64,000 nucleotides of DNA, taken from contig NZ_FMCX01000006.1 in the NCBI RefSeq assembly GCF_900091555.1, positions 1-64,000 on the forward strand, written 5' to 3'. Position numbers and translations under genes: made by a program. This stretch comes from Micromonospora mirobrigensis. GTDB lineage: Bacteria; Actinomycetota; Actinomycetes; Mycobacteriales; Micromonosporaceae. Below are positions 25,249-33,886 of this stretch, piece by piece; the stretch's first letter is position 1; each line of letters starts with the position of its first letter. The notes under the pieces were generated by a model. It saw nothing but the letters and a program-made list of their open reading frames with translations, ran no database searches and was not told the DNA's origin.

Positions 25249-28218
25249 TCAGGAGAACGGCAGCTTCACGACCGACCGGTCGCCGGTGCCGAGGGTGGTC
25301 GGGTTGACGCCGATGGCGGACCAGACCTCCACCTTCACCGTGCCGTTGGCGAGGTTGCCCAGCGTGCCGGTGCTGCTCAGCAGCCCCTGGTTCTGCGTGT
25401 AGTGCTCCCACCCGGGCACCGGGTCGGTCGGGAAGTACCGGTAGGTCTCCACCCGGTCGAAGGTGCCGTCACCGGTGAGGTCGTACGAGACCCGGGCCTG
25501 CACCCCGTTGCCGACCGCCTGGTTGGCGTCGAGGAACAGGTCAAGGTTGGTCTGACCGCCGGTGTAGGTGAGGTTCAGCCCGGTCGAGGTGAAGACCACC
25601 GGGTTGTGCGGGGTGCCGTCCCAGTTGGCGCCCCCGGCGCTGGACACCGGGGTGGTGCCCGAGGCCCCGGCCGCGCCCATCGCCCCGCCGCCGAGCAGGT
25701 ACTGCGTCGGCGAGCTGGTGGGCGGCGGGGTGGTGGCCGGCGGGGTGGTCGCGGGCGGGGTGGTGGCCGGCGGCGTGGTCGCGGGCGGGGTCGTCGCCGG
25801 CGGGGTGGTGGCCGGCGGCGTGGTGCTCGGCGGGACCGTGGTCGGCGGCGTGGTGGTGTCCACCCCACCGGTCGCGTTGCCGCCACTCCAGGTGGACGCC
25901 CCGGTGGTGGCCGTCTTCCCGGCGGCGACCGTGAGGCGGGTGCCGTCGGAGAAGGTGACCGTCAACGGATTGGCGGTGATGTTGCTGGCCACGTAGGTCC
26001 GCGAGCCGTTGCGGTTGAAGACCGCGGCCAGCGGGTGGTTGGCCGTGATCGACGTGTCGACCTGGCCCAGCGCCGCGAGGTTGCGGATCCAGTGGAAGGT
26101 GTGCGCCCGGCTCTCCCCCTCCTCGGGGGTGTATCCGGGGTTGGCGCGCAGCTTGCTCAGCGCCGCGTCCGGATCCCCGAGGGCCAGGAACTGCCACAGG
26201 ATGTCCTGCCACACCGTCGGTTCCCCGCCGTTGTTGCGGACCAGCTCGGCGTAGTTGGCCTTGTTGTACGCCGGGTTGTAGCCCAGGTACAGGTGGCCGC
26301 CGGTGACCGGGAGCATGTTGATGCCCTGGATCATCTCCGGGTCGGCGCTGAACCAGGTGGCGTACGCCCCGCCGTCTCCCCAGACCATGCCGACCGTGGA
26401 GTGGCCGAAGTTCGCCGGGAAGTTCTCGTCGGCGGCGTCGAACCAGTACTCCTGGATCGCCGCCGCCTGCGTCGTGTAGATGAAGATGCCGGCGTCCCGG
26501 ACCGCGGTGTTGCCGGTCGCCTGCCCCCACTGGATCAGGGCGTTGGCGAAGTTCATCCCCTCCGACGACGACTCCTGGTTGTTGCCGGCGTTGAACGAGC
26601 CGTGCCCGGAGGCCCAGTCGTGCCCGGCGTAGATGTCGAAGTCACGCAGGTACGGGAAGCGGGTGTCCTCGCGGCTGTAGTTGTTGGCGTCCCGGATCAG
26701 CAGGTCCACCATGCCGCCGTACTGGGCGGTGCTGGCCCAGGCCGGGTCGAACTTGGCCAGGGTGGCGGCGGCCGCGATGTAGTAGCCGTAGTGGAAGTGG
26801 TGGTCGTTGAGCTCCTGGTCGGAGCCGTACGACGCCGGGTAGCCGATCAGGCTGCCCCAGTTCCTGTCGTAGTAGAAGACCTTGGCGGTCTTGCCCTGCG
26901 ACGCGGTGAACCAGTCGGTCAGCGTGCTCCTGATGGCGTTGAGCGCGGCGGTACGGGTCTCCGTGTCACCGACCAGGTCGGCGATCTCGGCGATCCGGGC
27001 GGCCCGGCCGAGGCCCTTGCCGGTCCAGTAGGTGTCACCGCCGCGCTGGTCCATCGGGTTGCCGCGGAGCGCGGCGAGCTGGTCCTTGAGCTGGGCCAGG
27101 TCGGCGCCGCTACCGGTGCCGACGGCGGGCAGCTCGGGCAGCACCCCGTGGAACCTCATCGAGGTGCGGAACTGGGAGATCCCGGCCAGCACCTTCATCC
27201 GACCCCGGGCCGAGGGGTAGGTGAGGGTGAGCGGGGTGGCGCCGGTGAGTGCCTTCCACTGGTGCGGGTAGAGGCTCACCACGGTAGACGTGTCGGTGCC
27301 CTCCATGGCCTTCGTGGTGAAGCCGTAGGTGGTGCTCACCGTGCTGCTGGCCGGGTCGTAGGCGTACCCGACCCGGGTGCCGGTGACGTGCGCGTGGGCG
27401 TACCGGCCGTAGGTGGTGGCCAGTTCGCTGCGGGCGGCGGCGTCGGTGGTCGGCGTGGTGGGCAGCAGCGCGATGGAGAAGTAGCCCTTGCCGGCCAGGT
27501 TCGACGAGATCCGGCCTCCTGCGACGGTCCAGGTCGCGCCGGTCGGGGCGTACGCGACGTAGTCGTGGCCCTTGATGGTGAAGCCGATGGTGGCTCCGCT
27601 GTTGGACCAGACCGTCGGGGTGCCGCCGGTCGGGTTGACCACGGCGTCGCCGCCGCTGGTCCGGAAGTAGGAGAACGGCAGGCCGTGGCCGATGGTGGCC
27701 CGCATGGTCCGGACCCCGTCACTCCAGTACGGGCTGACCGTCCAGTCGGACCAGTCGTCGACCTTGACCACCGGGACGCCCATCGCGGCGACGCCGACCC
27801 GGAAGTCCTCGGAGTACGCGAACTTGTACTCGCCGACGCCGGTGGACGTGCCGGTGACGGCGGCGGTGGACGGGGCCGAGAAGCCGAGGCCGTCGCTGAA
27901 GGTCTGGTAGGAGACCGGGTGCGCGTGCAGCGGCTCGCTGTACGAGCAGTTGGTCTTCTTCCACAGCAGCGACGACCACCAGTCGTTGGTGGGGATCGGG
28001 CCGGCCGGCGCGTTGGCCGTGGCGAACTGGCGGGGGTTGGTGGAGAGGTCACCGCAGCCGCTGGGGAGCGGCCCCACCGGGTCGGTGGTGTAGCTGCCGG
28101 CCCCCACGGTGGCGGCTTCGGCGGTGGAGGTGGCTGCGACGGTCAGGCCGCCGAGGACGAGGGCCAGTGCGGTGGTGGCGGCAAGGGCCCAGGAGCGGTG
28201 TGGTGCAGGAGGTTTCAC
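25249..28218 (-). CDS. Secreted endo-1,3-beta-glucanase, GH81 with C-terminal CBM56-like module
   Basis: 989 aa from GTG 28218, chosen because GGAGG lies 5 nt upstream; ATG 28230 is in frame 12 bp earlier. Signal peptide (about 1-36, ending STAEAA), GH81 catalytic region (about 55-760) with LNDHHFHYGYYIAAAA and NNQESSSEGMNFANA holding the acidic residues expected for this inverting family, then an ATTPP repeat linker and a C-terminal module (about 830-989) resembling CBM56 beta-1,3-glucan binders. Predicted to cut laminarin, curdlan or fungal wall glucan outside the cell. A promoter and a 22-bp LacI-type palindrome precede it. Confidence 0.9.
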   Translation of the reverse strand: MKPPAPHRSWALAATTALALVLGGLTVAATSTAEAATVGAGSYTTDPVGPLPSGCGDLSTNPRQFATANAPAGPIPTNDWWSSLLWKKTNCSYSEPLHAHPVSYQTFSDGLGFSAPSTAAVTGTSTGVGEYKFAYSEDFRVGVAAMGVPVVKVDDWSDWTVSPYWSDGVRTMRATIGHGLPFSYFRTSGGDAVVNPTGGTPTVWSNSGATIGFTIKGHDYVAYAPTGATWTVAGGRISSNLAGKGYFSIALLPTTPTTDAAARSELATTYGRYAHAHVTGTRVGYAYDPASSTVSTTYGFTTKAMEGTDTSTVVSLYPHQWKALTGATPLTLTYPSARGRMKVLAGISQFRTSMRFHGVLPELPAVGTGSGADLAQLKDQLAALRGNPMDQRGGDTYWTGKGLGRAARIAEIADLVGDTETRTAALNAIRSTLTDWFTASQGKTAKVFYYDRNWGSLIGYPASYGSDQELNDHHFHYGYYIAAAATLAKFDPAWASTAQYGGMVDLLIRDANNYSREDTRFPYLRDFDIYAGHDWASGHGSFNAGNNQESSSEGMNFANALIQWGQATGNTAVRDAGIFIYTTQAAAIQEYWFDAADENFPANFGHSTVGMVWGDGGAYATWFSADPEMIQGINMLPVTGGHLYLGYNPAYNKANYAELVRNNGGEPTVWQDILWQFLALGDPDAALSKLRANPGYTPEEGESRAHTFHWIRNLAALGQVDTSITANHPLAAVFNRNGSRTYVASNITANPLTVTFSDGTRLTVAAGKTATTGASTWSGGNATGGVDTTTPPTTVPPSTTPPATTPPATTPPATTPPATTPPATTPPATTPPPTSSPTQYLLGGGAMGAAGASGTTPVSSAGGANWDGTPHNPVVFTSTGLNLTYTGGQTNLDLFLDANQAVGNGVQARVSYDLTGDGTFDRVETYRYFPTDPVPGWEHYTQNQGLLSSTGTLGNLANGTVKVEVWSAIGVNPTTLGTGDRSVVKLPFS
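25721..25855. repeat. Nine 15-bp tandem repeats encoding the ATTPP linker
   Basis: Nine consecutive units of the form GCSGGCGGSGTGGTS on the + strand, each encoding five linker residues of the GH81 protein on the minus strand. The last units diverge. Slippage here would change linker length without a frameshift. Confidence 0.9.
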
Positions 28219-28284
28219 GGGTGCCTCCATGCGCCGTACCGGTCGGGGCCGGCACGGTGCTCGTCGGAATTGTGAGGTTCATTG

Positions 28285-28306
28285 CCTGAGAGAGCGCTCT
28301 CTCAGG
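28285..28306. promoter_or_regulatory. LacI-family-type operator before GH81
   Basis: Perfect 22-bp palindrome with half site CCTGAGAGAGC. The GAGAGCGCTCTC centre has the CG-centred form of LacI-family sites, close to CebR boxes (GGGAGCGCTCCC). It covers the expected transcription start just downstream of the -10 box. Confidence 0.75.
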
Positions 28307-28311
28307 ACGGG

Positions 28312-28340
28312 ACGTTAACCCTCGGCAAGACTCGCGTCAA
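28312..28340 (-). promoter_or_regulatory. GH81 promoter (-35 TTGACG, -10 TAACGT)
   Basis: On the minus strand TTGACG (28340-28335), a 17-bp spacer and TAACGT (28317-28312), a good housekeeping-sigma match. The operator palindrome starts 5 bp downstream, a layout suited to repression. Confidence 0.65.
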
Positions 28341-28433
28341 TGTATCCGACCGGTTAAGGCGTGATGTCGCCTTTGGATCGCTCCCACGTCCATCCCGGAC
28401 GCCCGCCGCCGGGACTCCGTGGTGTGGAACGGG

Positions 28434-29207
28434 TCAGCCGGCTCCCCCGCTGGACGGCGGCGTCCTCGGGCAGCCCCGCTCCCGCTGCCAGCCGGTCACC
28501 TCCGCCACCGGGGACCGGTTGCCGCCCCGGCGCCAGGAGTCGAGATAACGCGCCGGCCACACCACACCCCGCCGGATCCACCAGTCGTCGTGCCCGGAGC
28601 ACTTCGGGGACAGGCCGAAGTGCACGTGGCAGACGTTGTTCGCGTTGCCCGTCCGACCCACCCGGCCCAGCTGCTGGCCGGCGCGGACCCTGGCCCCCGC
28701 CTCGACGCCGTCGGCGATCCGGCTCAGGTGGGAGCCGTAGTAGCGCACCCCGTCTTCGCCGAGCAGCGACACCGACAGCCCGCCGTTGTACGGCCCCTGC
28801 GGGCCGGACCGGCTGTACCGGTCGACCCGGGACACCTCCAGCACCTGCCCGTCGGTCACCGCCACGAACGGCTCGCCGCAGTCGGCGAAGATGTCGGTGC
28901 CCGGATAGCCCGAGTGGGTCGGGTGGTAGTCGACGTTCTCCGCGCGTACCGGGAAGACCCGGCGCGCGTCGGTCCGGCGCGGGCTCGGCGACGCCGAGGG
29001 CGTCGGCCGGGCCGACGGCTTCACCGGGCTCGCCGTCGGCGCCGGCTGCCCGGCGGTGGCCATGCCGGTCGGCGCCACCCAACCGCCGGTCGCGGGCGCC
29101 GCGGTGGGCCGGTCCGCCACCGCGCAGCCGCCGGCCAGCACCGGCCCGAGCAGCAGCAGGACCGGGTACGCGACGGCGCGGCGACGTCGGACGGATCGCG
29201 AGGACAT
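28434..29207 (-). CDS. M23 (LytM-like) peptidase lipoprotein
   Basis: 257 aa from ATG 29207 with AGGA at 7-nt spacing. Signal sequence with a lipobox-like LLGPVLAGGC near residue 28, then a Pro/Ser/Thr-rich stretch (about 40-80), then a C-terminal LytM domain: HSGYPGTDIFADCG supplies the first metal ligands and CHVHFGL the HxH motif. Predicted zinc endopeptidase cutting peptidoglycan peptides, tethered to the outer face of the membrane. A long Ser/Gly-poor tail after the HxH motif is unusual but short. Divergent from a small membrane protein gene. Confidence 0.8.
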   Translation of the reverse strand: MSSRSVRRRRAVAYPVLLLLGPVLAGGCAVADRPTAAPATGGWVAPTGMATAGQPAPTASPVKPSARPTPSASPSPRRTDARRVFPVRAENVDYHPTHSGYPGTDIFADCGEPFVAVTDGQVLEVSRVDRYSRSGPQGPYNGGLSVSLLGEDGVRYYGSHLSRIADGVEAGARVRAGQQLGRVGRTGNANNVCHVHFGLSPKCSGHDDWWIRRGVVWPARYLDSWRRGGNRSPVAEVTGWQRERGCPRTPPSSGGAG

Positions 29208-29317
29208 CCCGTCATCCTGGCAGACCGGTACGGTAAAGAGGGGTCCCGCACCGGTCGCTTTGCGTAGTGACGGTGATCCCTCCTCGACGGTCACGCTGGG
29301 TGAAGGGAACGACGCCG

Positions 29318-29704
29318 ATGCAGGGCCAGCCCGCTCACCCGGCCGATCCGGCCGTCGCCCGCCCCGGGTCGCGTACGCCCTCCGGGCTCTTCCCCGCCGG
29401 GCCACCGTCCCGCCCCACCTGGCGCGAGCCGCACCCGGTGACCGGCAGCGGCGTCGCCATGGGTGGGGCGCTCGCCGCCGCCTGGCTGCTCCTCTTCGGC
29501 CTGCTCGGCCGGGATGTGCCGGGCTACGGCTGGTGGACGGTCTTCGCCGGCGCGATCGCCTGGCTGGCCGCGCTGGCCCTGGTCCGGTTCGGCGACCGGG
29601 GGGTGGCCACCGGGGTCGCCATCGTCACCGCGGGGGGCTGGAGCCTCGCCGCGGCCGTGCTGGCGGTCCGCTGGGCGGCCACCGGCGACTGGCCGCTCTG
29701 GTGA
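29318..29704 (+). CDS. Small membrane protein of unknown function
   Basis: 128 aa from ATG 29318 with GAAGGGA upstream; an in-frame GTG at 29267 would add 17 residues. About 45 Pro/Arg-rich residues precede three hydrophobic helices (GVAMGGALAAAWLLLFGLLG, TVFAGAIAWLAALALV, GVAIVTAGGWSLAAAVLAV). I do not recognise a family. Codon use fits a real gene. Divergent from the M23 lipoprotein. Confidence 0.6.
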   Translation: MQGQPAHPADPAVARPGSRTPSGLFPAGPPSRPTWREPHPVTGSGVAMGGALAAAWLLLFGLLGRDVPGYGWWTVFAGAIAWLAALALVRFGDRGVATGVAIVTAGGWSLAAAVLAVRWAATGDWPLW

Positions 29705-29785
29705 TCCTCGCCACTCTGGGTAGGTGGCTCGCTGCGCAACGAACGGCATCTTGACGTACCCGCGGTGACTGGGCACGCTCGCGGT

Positions 29786-29953
29786 ATGGCCCTGACCACC
29801 CAGCGGCTCGACTCGGACCGCAGCCGTCGTCGCCAGCAGCTCCTCGCCGAGCTGGCGGGTGCCCGCAAGGTACGCCAGCGGGACCGGCCCCGACGGGTAC
29901 GCAGCGAGCAGTTGCGGCAGCTCATCGCCACCCGCCGGCGCATCGCCGACTGA
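29786..29953 (+). CDS. Small basic protein, hypothetical
   Basis: 55 aa beginning MALTTQRLDSDRSRRRQ, very rich in Arg and Gln and predicted helical throughout. Charge suggests nucleic-acid contact, but no motif is recognisable. GC3 bias is consistent with coding. No clear Shine-Dalgarno; it could be leaderless or not real. The 128 bp after it contain TTGACC twice but no properly spaced -10. Confidence 0.4.
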   Translation: MALTTQRLDSDRSRRRQQLLAELAGARKVRQRDRPRRVRSEQLRQLIATRRRIAD

Positions 29954-30081
29954 ACGTCCCGGCCAACTTTCCTCGGATTGACCGGCCCTTCGGGGCGTTG
30001 ACCGGTCGCCTGCCGACCCGACCGGCTAACGTGCACGCGTAACGGGTCGGCGTGCTGCGCCGAGGCGATTTTGGGGGGACC

Positions 30082-30615
30082 GTGTCGTACTTCGCTGCCG
30101 CGGTGGTGCGCGTCGAGGGCGGCTGGACCGCCGCCGAGGTGAGCCTGCGGGGCGCCACCGACCTGGACGAGGTGGCCGAGCGCCTGCGCGACGTCGAGCC
30201 GGACGCCGACCTGTCCCTGCTCTTCGTCGAGGCCGACGACGCGTACCTGGTGGTCATGCGGCTGGACGACGGTGAGGACCTGCGGGTCTTCGGCTCCGAC
30301 TCGGCCTTCGCCGAGGAGTCCCGGCTCGGCGCCCTGCTGGTCGGCGACCTGAAGGCCTCGGTGACCGGGCTGGACGACACCGACGAGCCGCGCCCGGCCA
30401 CCACGAGCAGCGGCGACGAGGAGAGCGACCAGCCGGCCGTCGACCCGGAGGCCGACCCGGTCGGCGACGCCGACCTCCTCGCCGACCTGGGCATCTCGAC
30501 CCAGCGCCTGCTCAACCTCTGCGCCCGGGAGGGCATGATGCCCGCCGACGTCACCGCCGAGGTGTGCCAGGTGCTGGGCTGCGCCGACGAGGTCGAGGAG
30601 CTGCGTGAGGTCTGA
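30082..30615 (+). CDS. tRNA adenosine deaminase-associated protein
   Basis: 177 aa from GTG 30082 with GGGGGG upstream. An N-terminal domain (about 1-95, SYFAAAVVRVEGGWTAAEV...) is followed by an acidic Asp/Glu-rich linker and a short helical C-terminus (LLADLGISTQRLLNLCAREG). This is the actinobacterial protein always found just upstream of tadA, and it is called tRNA adenosine deaminase-associated for that reason only. Its last 11 nt overlap the tadA start, so translational coupling is likely. Biochemical role not known. Confidence 0.85.
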   Translation: MSYFAAAVVRVEGGWTAAEVSLRGATDLDEVAERLRDVEPDADLSLLFVEADDAYLVVMRLDDGEDLRVFGSDSAFAEESRLGALLVGDLKASVTGLDDTDEPRPATTSSGDEESDQPAVDPEADPVGDADLLADLGISTQRLLNLCAREGMMPADVTAEVCQVLGCADEVEELREV

Positions 30616-31288
30616 GCCGACGGGCGGGCCCGAACTGTCCGGCGGTGGCTCCCCGCTGGCCGGCGCCGCCGAGCCGGCCGACGCCACCGACCCCGCGCTC
30701 GGCCGCGTACGCCCGGGTCAGCCCACCCCCGGCGCGACCGGGCGGGTCGGTCCGGGCGCCGACGAGGGGCTGGCCGAGCCCGACGGCCTCGGCCGGCGGC
30801 AGCGGCACGAGCTGTGGATGCGCCGGGCCCTGGACGTGGCCGTCACCGGCCCGGAGCTACCCGCGGAGCGGGCGGGCGCCGACCCGCTGGCCACCGGCCC
30901 GGCAGTGGACGACGTGCCGGTGGGTGCGGTCGTCTACGGCCGGGACGGCGCCGAGCTGGCCGTCGGGCGCAACGAACGCGAGTTGACCGGCGACCCCACC
31001 GCCCACGCCGAGGTGCTGGCGCTGCGCCGGGCCGCCGAACGGCTGGGTCGCTGGCGGCTGGACGACTGCACCCTCGTGGTGACCCTGGAGCCCTGCACCA
31101 TGTGCGCCGGCGCGATCGTGCTGGCCCGGATCTCGACGGTGGTCTTCGGCGCCTGGGAACCCAAGACCGGGGCCGCCGGCTCGCTGTGGGACGTGCTCCG
31201 CGACCGCCGCCTCAACCACCGGCCCGAGGTCTATCCCGGCGTCCTGGCCGCCGAGAACGCCACCGTCCTGCGCGCCTTCTTCCGCTGA
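30605..31288 (+). CDS. tadA: tRNA-specific adenosine deaminase
   Basis: 227 aa. The catalytic zinc signature is complete: HAE at 134-136 and PCTMC at 163-167. Converts A34 to inosine in tRNA-Arg(ACG) and is essential in most bacteria. The family is usually about 150-170 aa; the extra length is a Gly/Pro/Ala-rich N-terminal extension (about 1-65) before the first helix (RHELWMRRALDVAV), plus a small insertion before VPVGAVV. No start codon other than the overlapping GTG lies before that helix, so the extension seems genuine. Confidence 0.9.
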   Translation: MRSEPTGGPELSGGGSPLAGAAEPADATDPALGRVRPGQPTPGATGRVGPGADEGLAEPDGLGRRQRHELWMRRALDVAVTGPELPAERAGADPLATGPAVDDVPVGAVVYGRDGAELAVGRNERELTGDPTAHAEVLALRRAAERLGRWRLDDCTLVVTLEPCTMCAGAIVLARISTVVFGAWEPKTGAAGSLWDVLRDRRLNHRPEVYPGVLAAENATVLRAFFR

Positions 31289-31400
31289 GGCTGCGGTGTG
31301 ACCGGCGTCACCTGGCAGGTCGGTAGGCTTCCACCGGTCGGCTCCGACCACCTGACGGAGGGCACCGCGACGGTGCCCCGCGCGAGGTGAGGGGAATCCG

Positions 31401-32102
31401 ATGACCAAGGTGACCGCGCAGCTGTCCGTGTCCCTCGACGGCTGCTACGCCGGGCCGCGGCACACCGGGGACGGCGACTGGATGGCGTCGGCGGAGGCGG
31501 CCGCGTTCTTCCGGGTCACCCGCTGGGTCACCGACGCCGCGGCGTGGCGGGAACGGCAGGGCTTCGCCGGCGGCGTACCGGACACCAACTCCGAGATCAT
31601 CGCCGAGACGTTCGAGGCCGCCGGGGCGTACGTGATGGGCCGCCGGATGGCCGACGGCGGCGAGGTGCCGTGGGGCGACGAACCGCCGTTCCGGGCGCCC
31701 GTCTTCGTGGTCACGCACCGGCCGCGGGAGACCCTGGTCCGCCGGGGCGGCACCAGCTTCACGTACGTCACCGACGGGGTCGCCGAGGCCGTCGAGCGGG
31801 CCCGCGCCGTGGCCGGCGGGAAGAACGTGGCCGTGGCCGGCGGCGGCAGCCTGGTCCGCCAGGTGCTCCGGGCCGGGCTCCTCGACGAACTGGAGCTGCA
31901 CGTCGTACCCGTGGTGCTCGGCGACGGCCTGCGGCTGCTCGACGCGGACCTCGACCTCGACCCCAAGCAGGCGATCGAGCTGACGCCCGTCCGCGTCGTC
32001 CCCACCCCGGAGGCCACCCACATCCGCTACCGGGTCGAGGGTCGCGCCCCGCTGCTGCTCGACGACCGGGGCAGCGGCGGCGGCCCGACCACCACCCGGT
32101 GA
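31401..32102 (+). CDS. Dihydrofolate reductase family protein (RibD C-terminal domain)
   Basis: 233 aa with a good GAGGTGAGGGG region before the ATG. MTKVTAQLSVSLDGCYAGP is the typical first strand, and AYVMGRRMADGG and VAVAGGGSLVRQVLRAGLLDELELHVVPVVLGDG are the NADPH-binding and C-terminal RibD_C blocks. Such stand-alone proteins are NADPH-dependent reductases whose substrates are mostly unknown; they are not the main folate DHFR. Followed by the convergent deoD gene. Confidence 0.85.
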   Translation: MTKVTAQLSVSLDGCYAGPRHTGDGDWMASAEAAAFFRVTRWVTDAAAWRERQGFAGGVPDTNSEIIAETFEAAGAYVMGRRMADGGEVPWGDEPPFRAPVFVVTHRPRETLVRRGGTSFTYVTDGVAEAVERARAVAGGKNVAVAGGGSLVRQVLRAGLLDELELHVVPVVLGDGLRLLDADLDLDPKQAIELTPVRVVPTPEATHIRYRVEGRAPLLLDDRGSGGGPTTTR

Positions 32103-32152
32103 GCAGCTCGCCGGTGGCGGTCCGGGGCGGGTGCCCCGGCCCGCCCCGGAGG

Positions 32153-32860
32153 TCAGGAGATGACGGTGTCGAGACCGATCTCGACCATCTGGGAGAAGGT
32201 CTGCTCCCGCTCCTCGGCCGTGGTCTTCTCACCCGTCTTGATGTGGTCGCTGACCGTCAGGATGGTCAGCGCCCGGGCCTTGAACCGAGCGGCGATCGTG
32301 TAGAGCGCCGCCGACTCCATCTCGACCGCCAGGACGCCATAGTCGGCGAGGGTGTCGTAGAGGTCCGGGCGGTCGGTGTAGAAGGCGTCCGCCGCCAGGA
32401 TCGGGCCCACCCGCATCTGGATGCCGCGCCGCTGCGCCACGTCGACCGAGGTGCGCAGCAGCCCGAAGTCGGCCACCGGGGCGTAGTCGATCAACCCGTC
32501 GAAGCGCATCCGGTTCATGTTCGAGTCGGTGGACGAGCCGATCGCCGCCACCACGTCGCGCAGCTGGAGCTCCTCGGAGAGGGCGCCGCAGGAGCCGACC
32601 CGGATCAGGGTCTTCACGCCGTAGTCGTTGACCAGCTCGTGTGCGTAGATGGAGGCCGACGGCATGCCCATGCCCGAACCCTGCACGGACACCTCGACGC
32701 CGTTCCAGCGCCCGGTGAAGCCCAGCATGCCGCGCACCGTCGAGTAGCACTTGGCATCCTCGAGGTAGGTCTCCGCGATCCACTTGGCCCGCAGCGGGTC
32801 GCCCGGCATCAGGACCCGCTCGGCGATCTCTCCCGGCTTAGCGCCGATGTGCGTACTCAT
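32153..32860 (-). CDS. deoD: DeoD-type purine-nucleoside phosphorylase
   Basis: 235 aa, normal for hexameric PNP. Visible motifs: MPGDPLRAKWIAE (phosphate and ribose side), GSGMGMPSASIYAHEL, RVGSCGAL, and VLAVEMESAALY with the purine-site glutamates; the late SDHIKTGE carries the catalytic Asp equivalent. Splits purine (deoxy)nucleosides with phosphate in the cytosol for salvage. ATG has AGGA at 8-nt spacing. Lies head to head with tRNA-Ser(CGA). Confidence 0.93.
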   Translation of the reverse strand: MSTHIGAKPGEIAERVLMPGDPLRAKWIAETYLEDAKCYSTVRGMLGFTGRWNGVEVSVQGSGMGMPSASIYAHELVNDYGVKTLIRVGSCGALSEELQLRDVVAAIGSSTDSNMNRMRFDGLIDYAPVADFGLLRTSVDVAQRRGIQMRVGPILAADAFYTDRPDLYDTLADYGVLAVEMESAALYTIAARFKARALTILTVSDHIKTGEKTTAEEREQTFSQMVEIGLDTVIS

Positions 32861-32935
32861 GGCAAAGATCCTGCCAGGCCGGCGGGCGGGATACCGGTTC
32901 GGCGTCCCCCTCGGTGGTCCTGTACCCTCGTCGGC

Positions 32936-33022
32936 GGTGGCGTGTCCGAGTGGCCTAAGGAGCACGCCTCGAAAGCGTGTGAGGGTTAACGCCCTCCGCG
33001 GGTTCAAATCCCGCCGCCACCG
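32936..33022 (+). tRNA. tRNA-Ser(CGA)
   Basis: 87 nt. Acceptor GGTGGCG pairs with CGCCACC; anticodon stem CACGC/GCGTG encloses loop CTCGAAA with anticodon CGA at 32970-32972; long variable arm GAGGGTTAACGCCCTC and T-loop GGTTCAAATCC are present. No encoded CCA. Reads UCG codons. Confidence 0.95.
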
Positions 33023-33037
33023 CTCGTGACAAGCGAG

Positions 33038-33075
33038 AACGCCCGGTCGATCCGCGAGGATCGCACCGGGCGTTT
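33038..33075 (+). terminator. tRNA-Ser(CGA) terminator
   Basis: Hairpin with AACGCCCGGT pairing to ACCGGGCGTT, extended by CGATC/GATCG, followed by TTT, 15 bp after the tRNA. Confidence 0.75.
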
Positions 33076-33106
33076 CCGTTCCTGGCCGGCCGCCGGCCGA
33101 GCCGGG

Positions 33107-33823
33107 TCACGCGGCGGCGGCCGCCCGATAGGCCGCGATGAGCGCCGGCACGCCACCGGTCCACGGCGCGCCGTGTCCGGGGATGACCCAGTCGGCTTCG
33201 ATGTCCGCCACCCGGTCCAGCGCCGCCGCGGCGGCCGCCGGGTCGTCGGTGAAGGGTGCGGGCTGCGGGCCGGTCGCGCCGGTGAGGACGTGCCGGGTGG
33301 TCAGGGCGTCGCCGACGAACAGCGCCCGTACGGCGGGGACGTGCACGGCGACGCTGCCGGGGGAGTGCCCGGGCAGGCTGATGATGCGCGGTGCGCCCGG
33401 CAGGGGCAGCTCGTCGCCGTCGCGGAAGGTGTGCACCTGCGTCAGGTGCTGGGTGCGCAGGCCGCCGTTGCGGGCGCCGTAGGCGAGGAACCGGACGGCC
33501 GGGGCCAGTCGCAGCCGACCCCAGGCAGGGCTCGTCTTCTCCTCGCCGCGGGCCCGGGCGGCGTCCTTCTCGTGTACGTGGACGGGTACGCCGTTCTCGG
33601 CGCGGAGCCGCTCGGCGAACCCGACGTGGTCGTCGTCGCCGTGGGTGAGCACGATCCCGCGGACGTCGTCGAGGCTGCGGCCGGCGGCGGCCAGCTCCGC
33701 CACGAGTCCCCGGTGGTGGCCGGCGAACCCGGCGTCGATGATGGTGACGCCGTCGGGAGTGACGATGAGGTGGATCGCGACGAGGTCGTTGCCGACGCGG
33801 TGTAGTCCCGGTGCGAGCTTCAT
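33107..33823 (-). CDS. MBL fold metallohydrolase
   Basis: 238 aa from ATG 33823 (MKLAPGLHRVG). Metallo-beta-lactamase fold: LTHGDDDHVGF near residue 72 is the metal motif, with Asp where the second His of HxHxDH usually sits; LPGHSPGSVAVH and FVGDAL supply later ligands, and VIPGHGAPW the last His. Similar variants occur in actinobacterial MBL proteins, so activity may be kept. Hydrolyses an unknown ester, thioester or lactone. Divergent from a TetR gene with a shared palindrome between them, which makes TetR control likely. Confidence 0.85.
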   Translation of the reverse strand: MKLAPGLHRVGNDLVAIHLIVTPDGVTIIDAGFAGHHRGLVAELAAAGRSLDDVRGIVLTHGDDDHVGFAERLRAENGVPVHVHEKDAARARGEEKTSPAWGRLRLAPAVRFLAYGARNGGLRTQHLTQVHTFRDGDELPLPGAPRIISLPGHSPGSVAVHVPAVRALFVGDALTTRHVLTGATGPQPAPFTDDPAAAAAALDRVADIEADWVIPGHGAPWTGGVPALIAAYRAAAAA

Positions 33824-33853
33824 ATGGCTACGATAGTTAGCCATCATGGCTAA
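33824..33853. promoter_or_regulatory. Shared TetR-type operator between MBL and TetR genes
   Basis: Three ATGGCTA half sites: ATGGCTA (33824-33830) inverted against TAGCCAT (33838-33844), the latter also part of the 17-bp palindrome TTAGCCATCATGGCTAA (33837-33853). It abuts the MBL start codon. Strong candidate for the adjacent TetR protein. Confidence 0.65.
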
Positions 33854-33886
33854 GGGCAATAGCTTTTAGGGACGAGAGGAGTGCCG

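Noticed and set aside
25721..25855. Regular short repeats as a CRISPR array
   Set aside because: Units are contiguous 15-mers without spacers and encode a protein linker.
29978..30032. Promoter TTGACC...TAACGT before the TadA-associated gene
   Set aside because: Spacing is 23 bp or more, too long for a sigma-70-type promoter.
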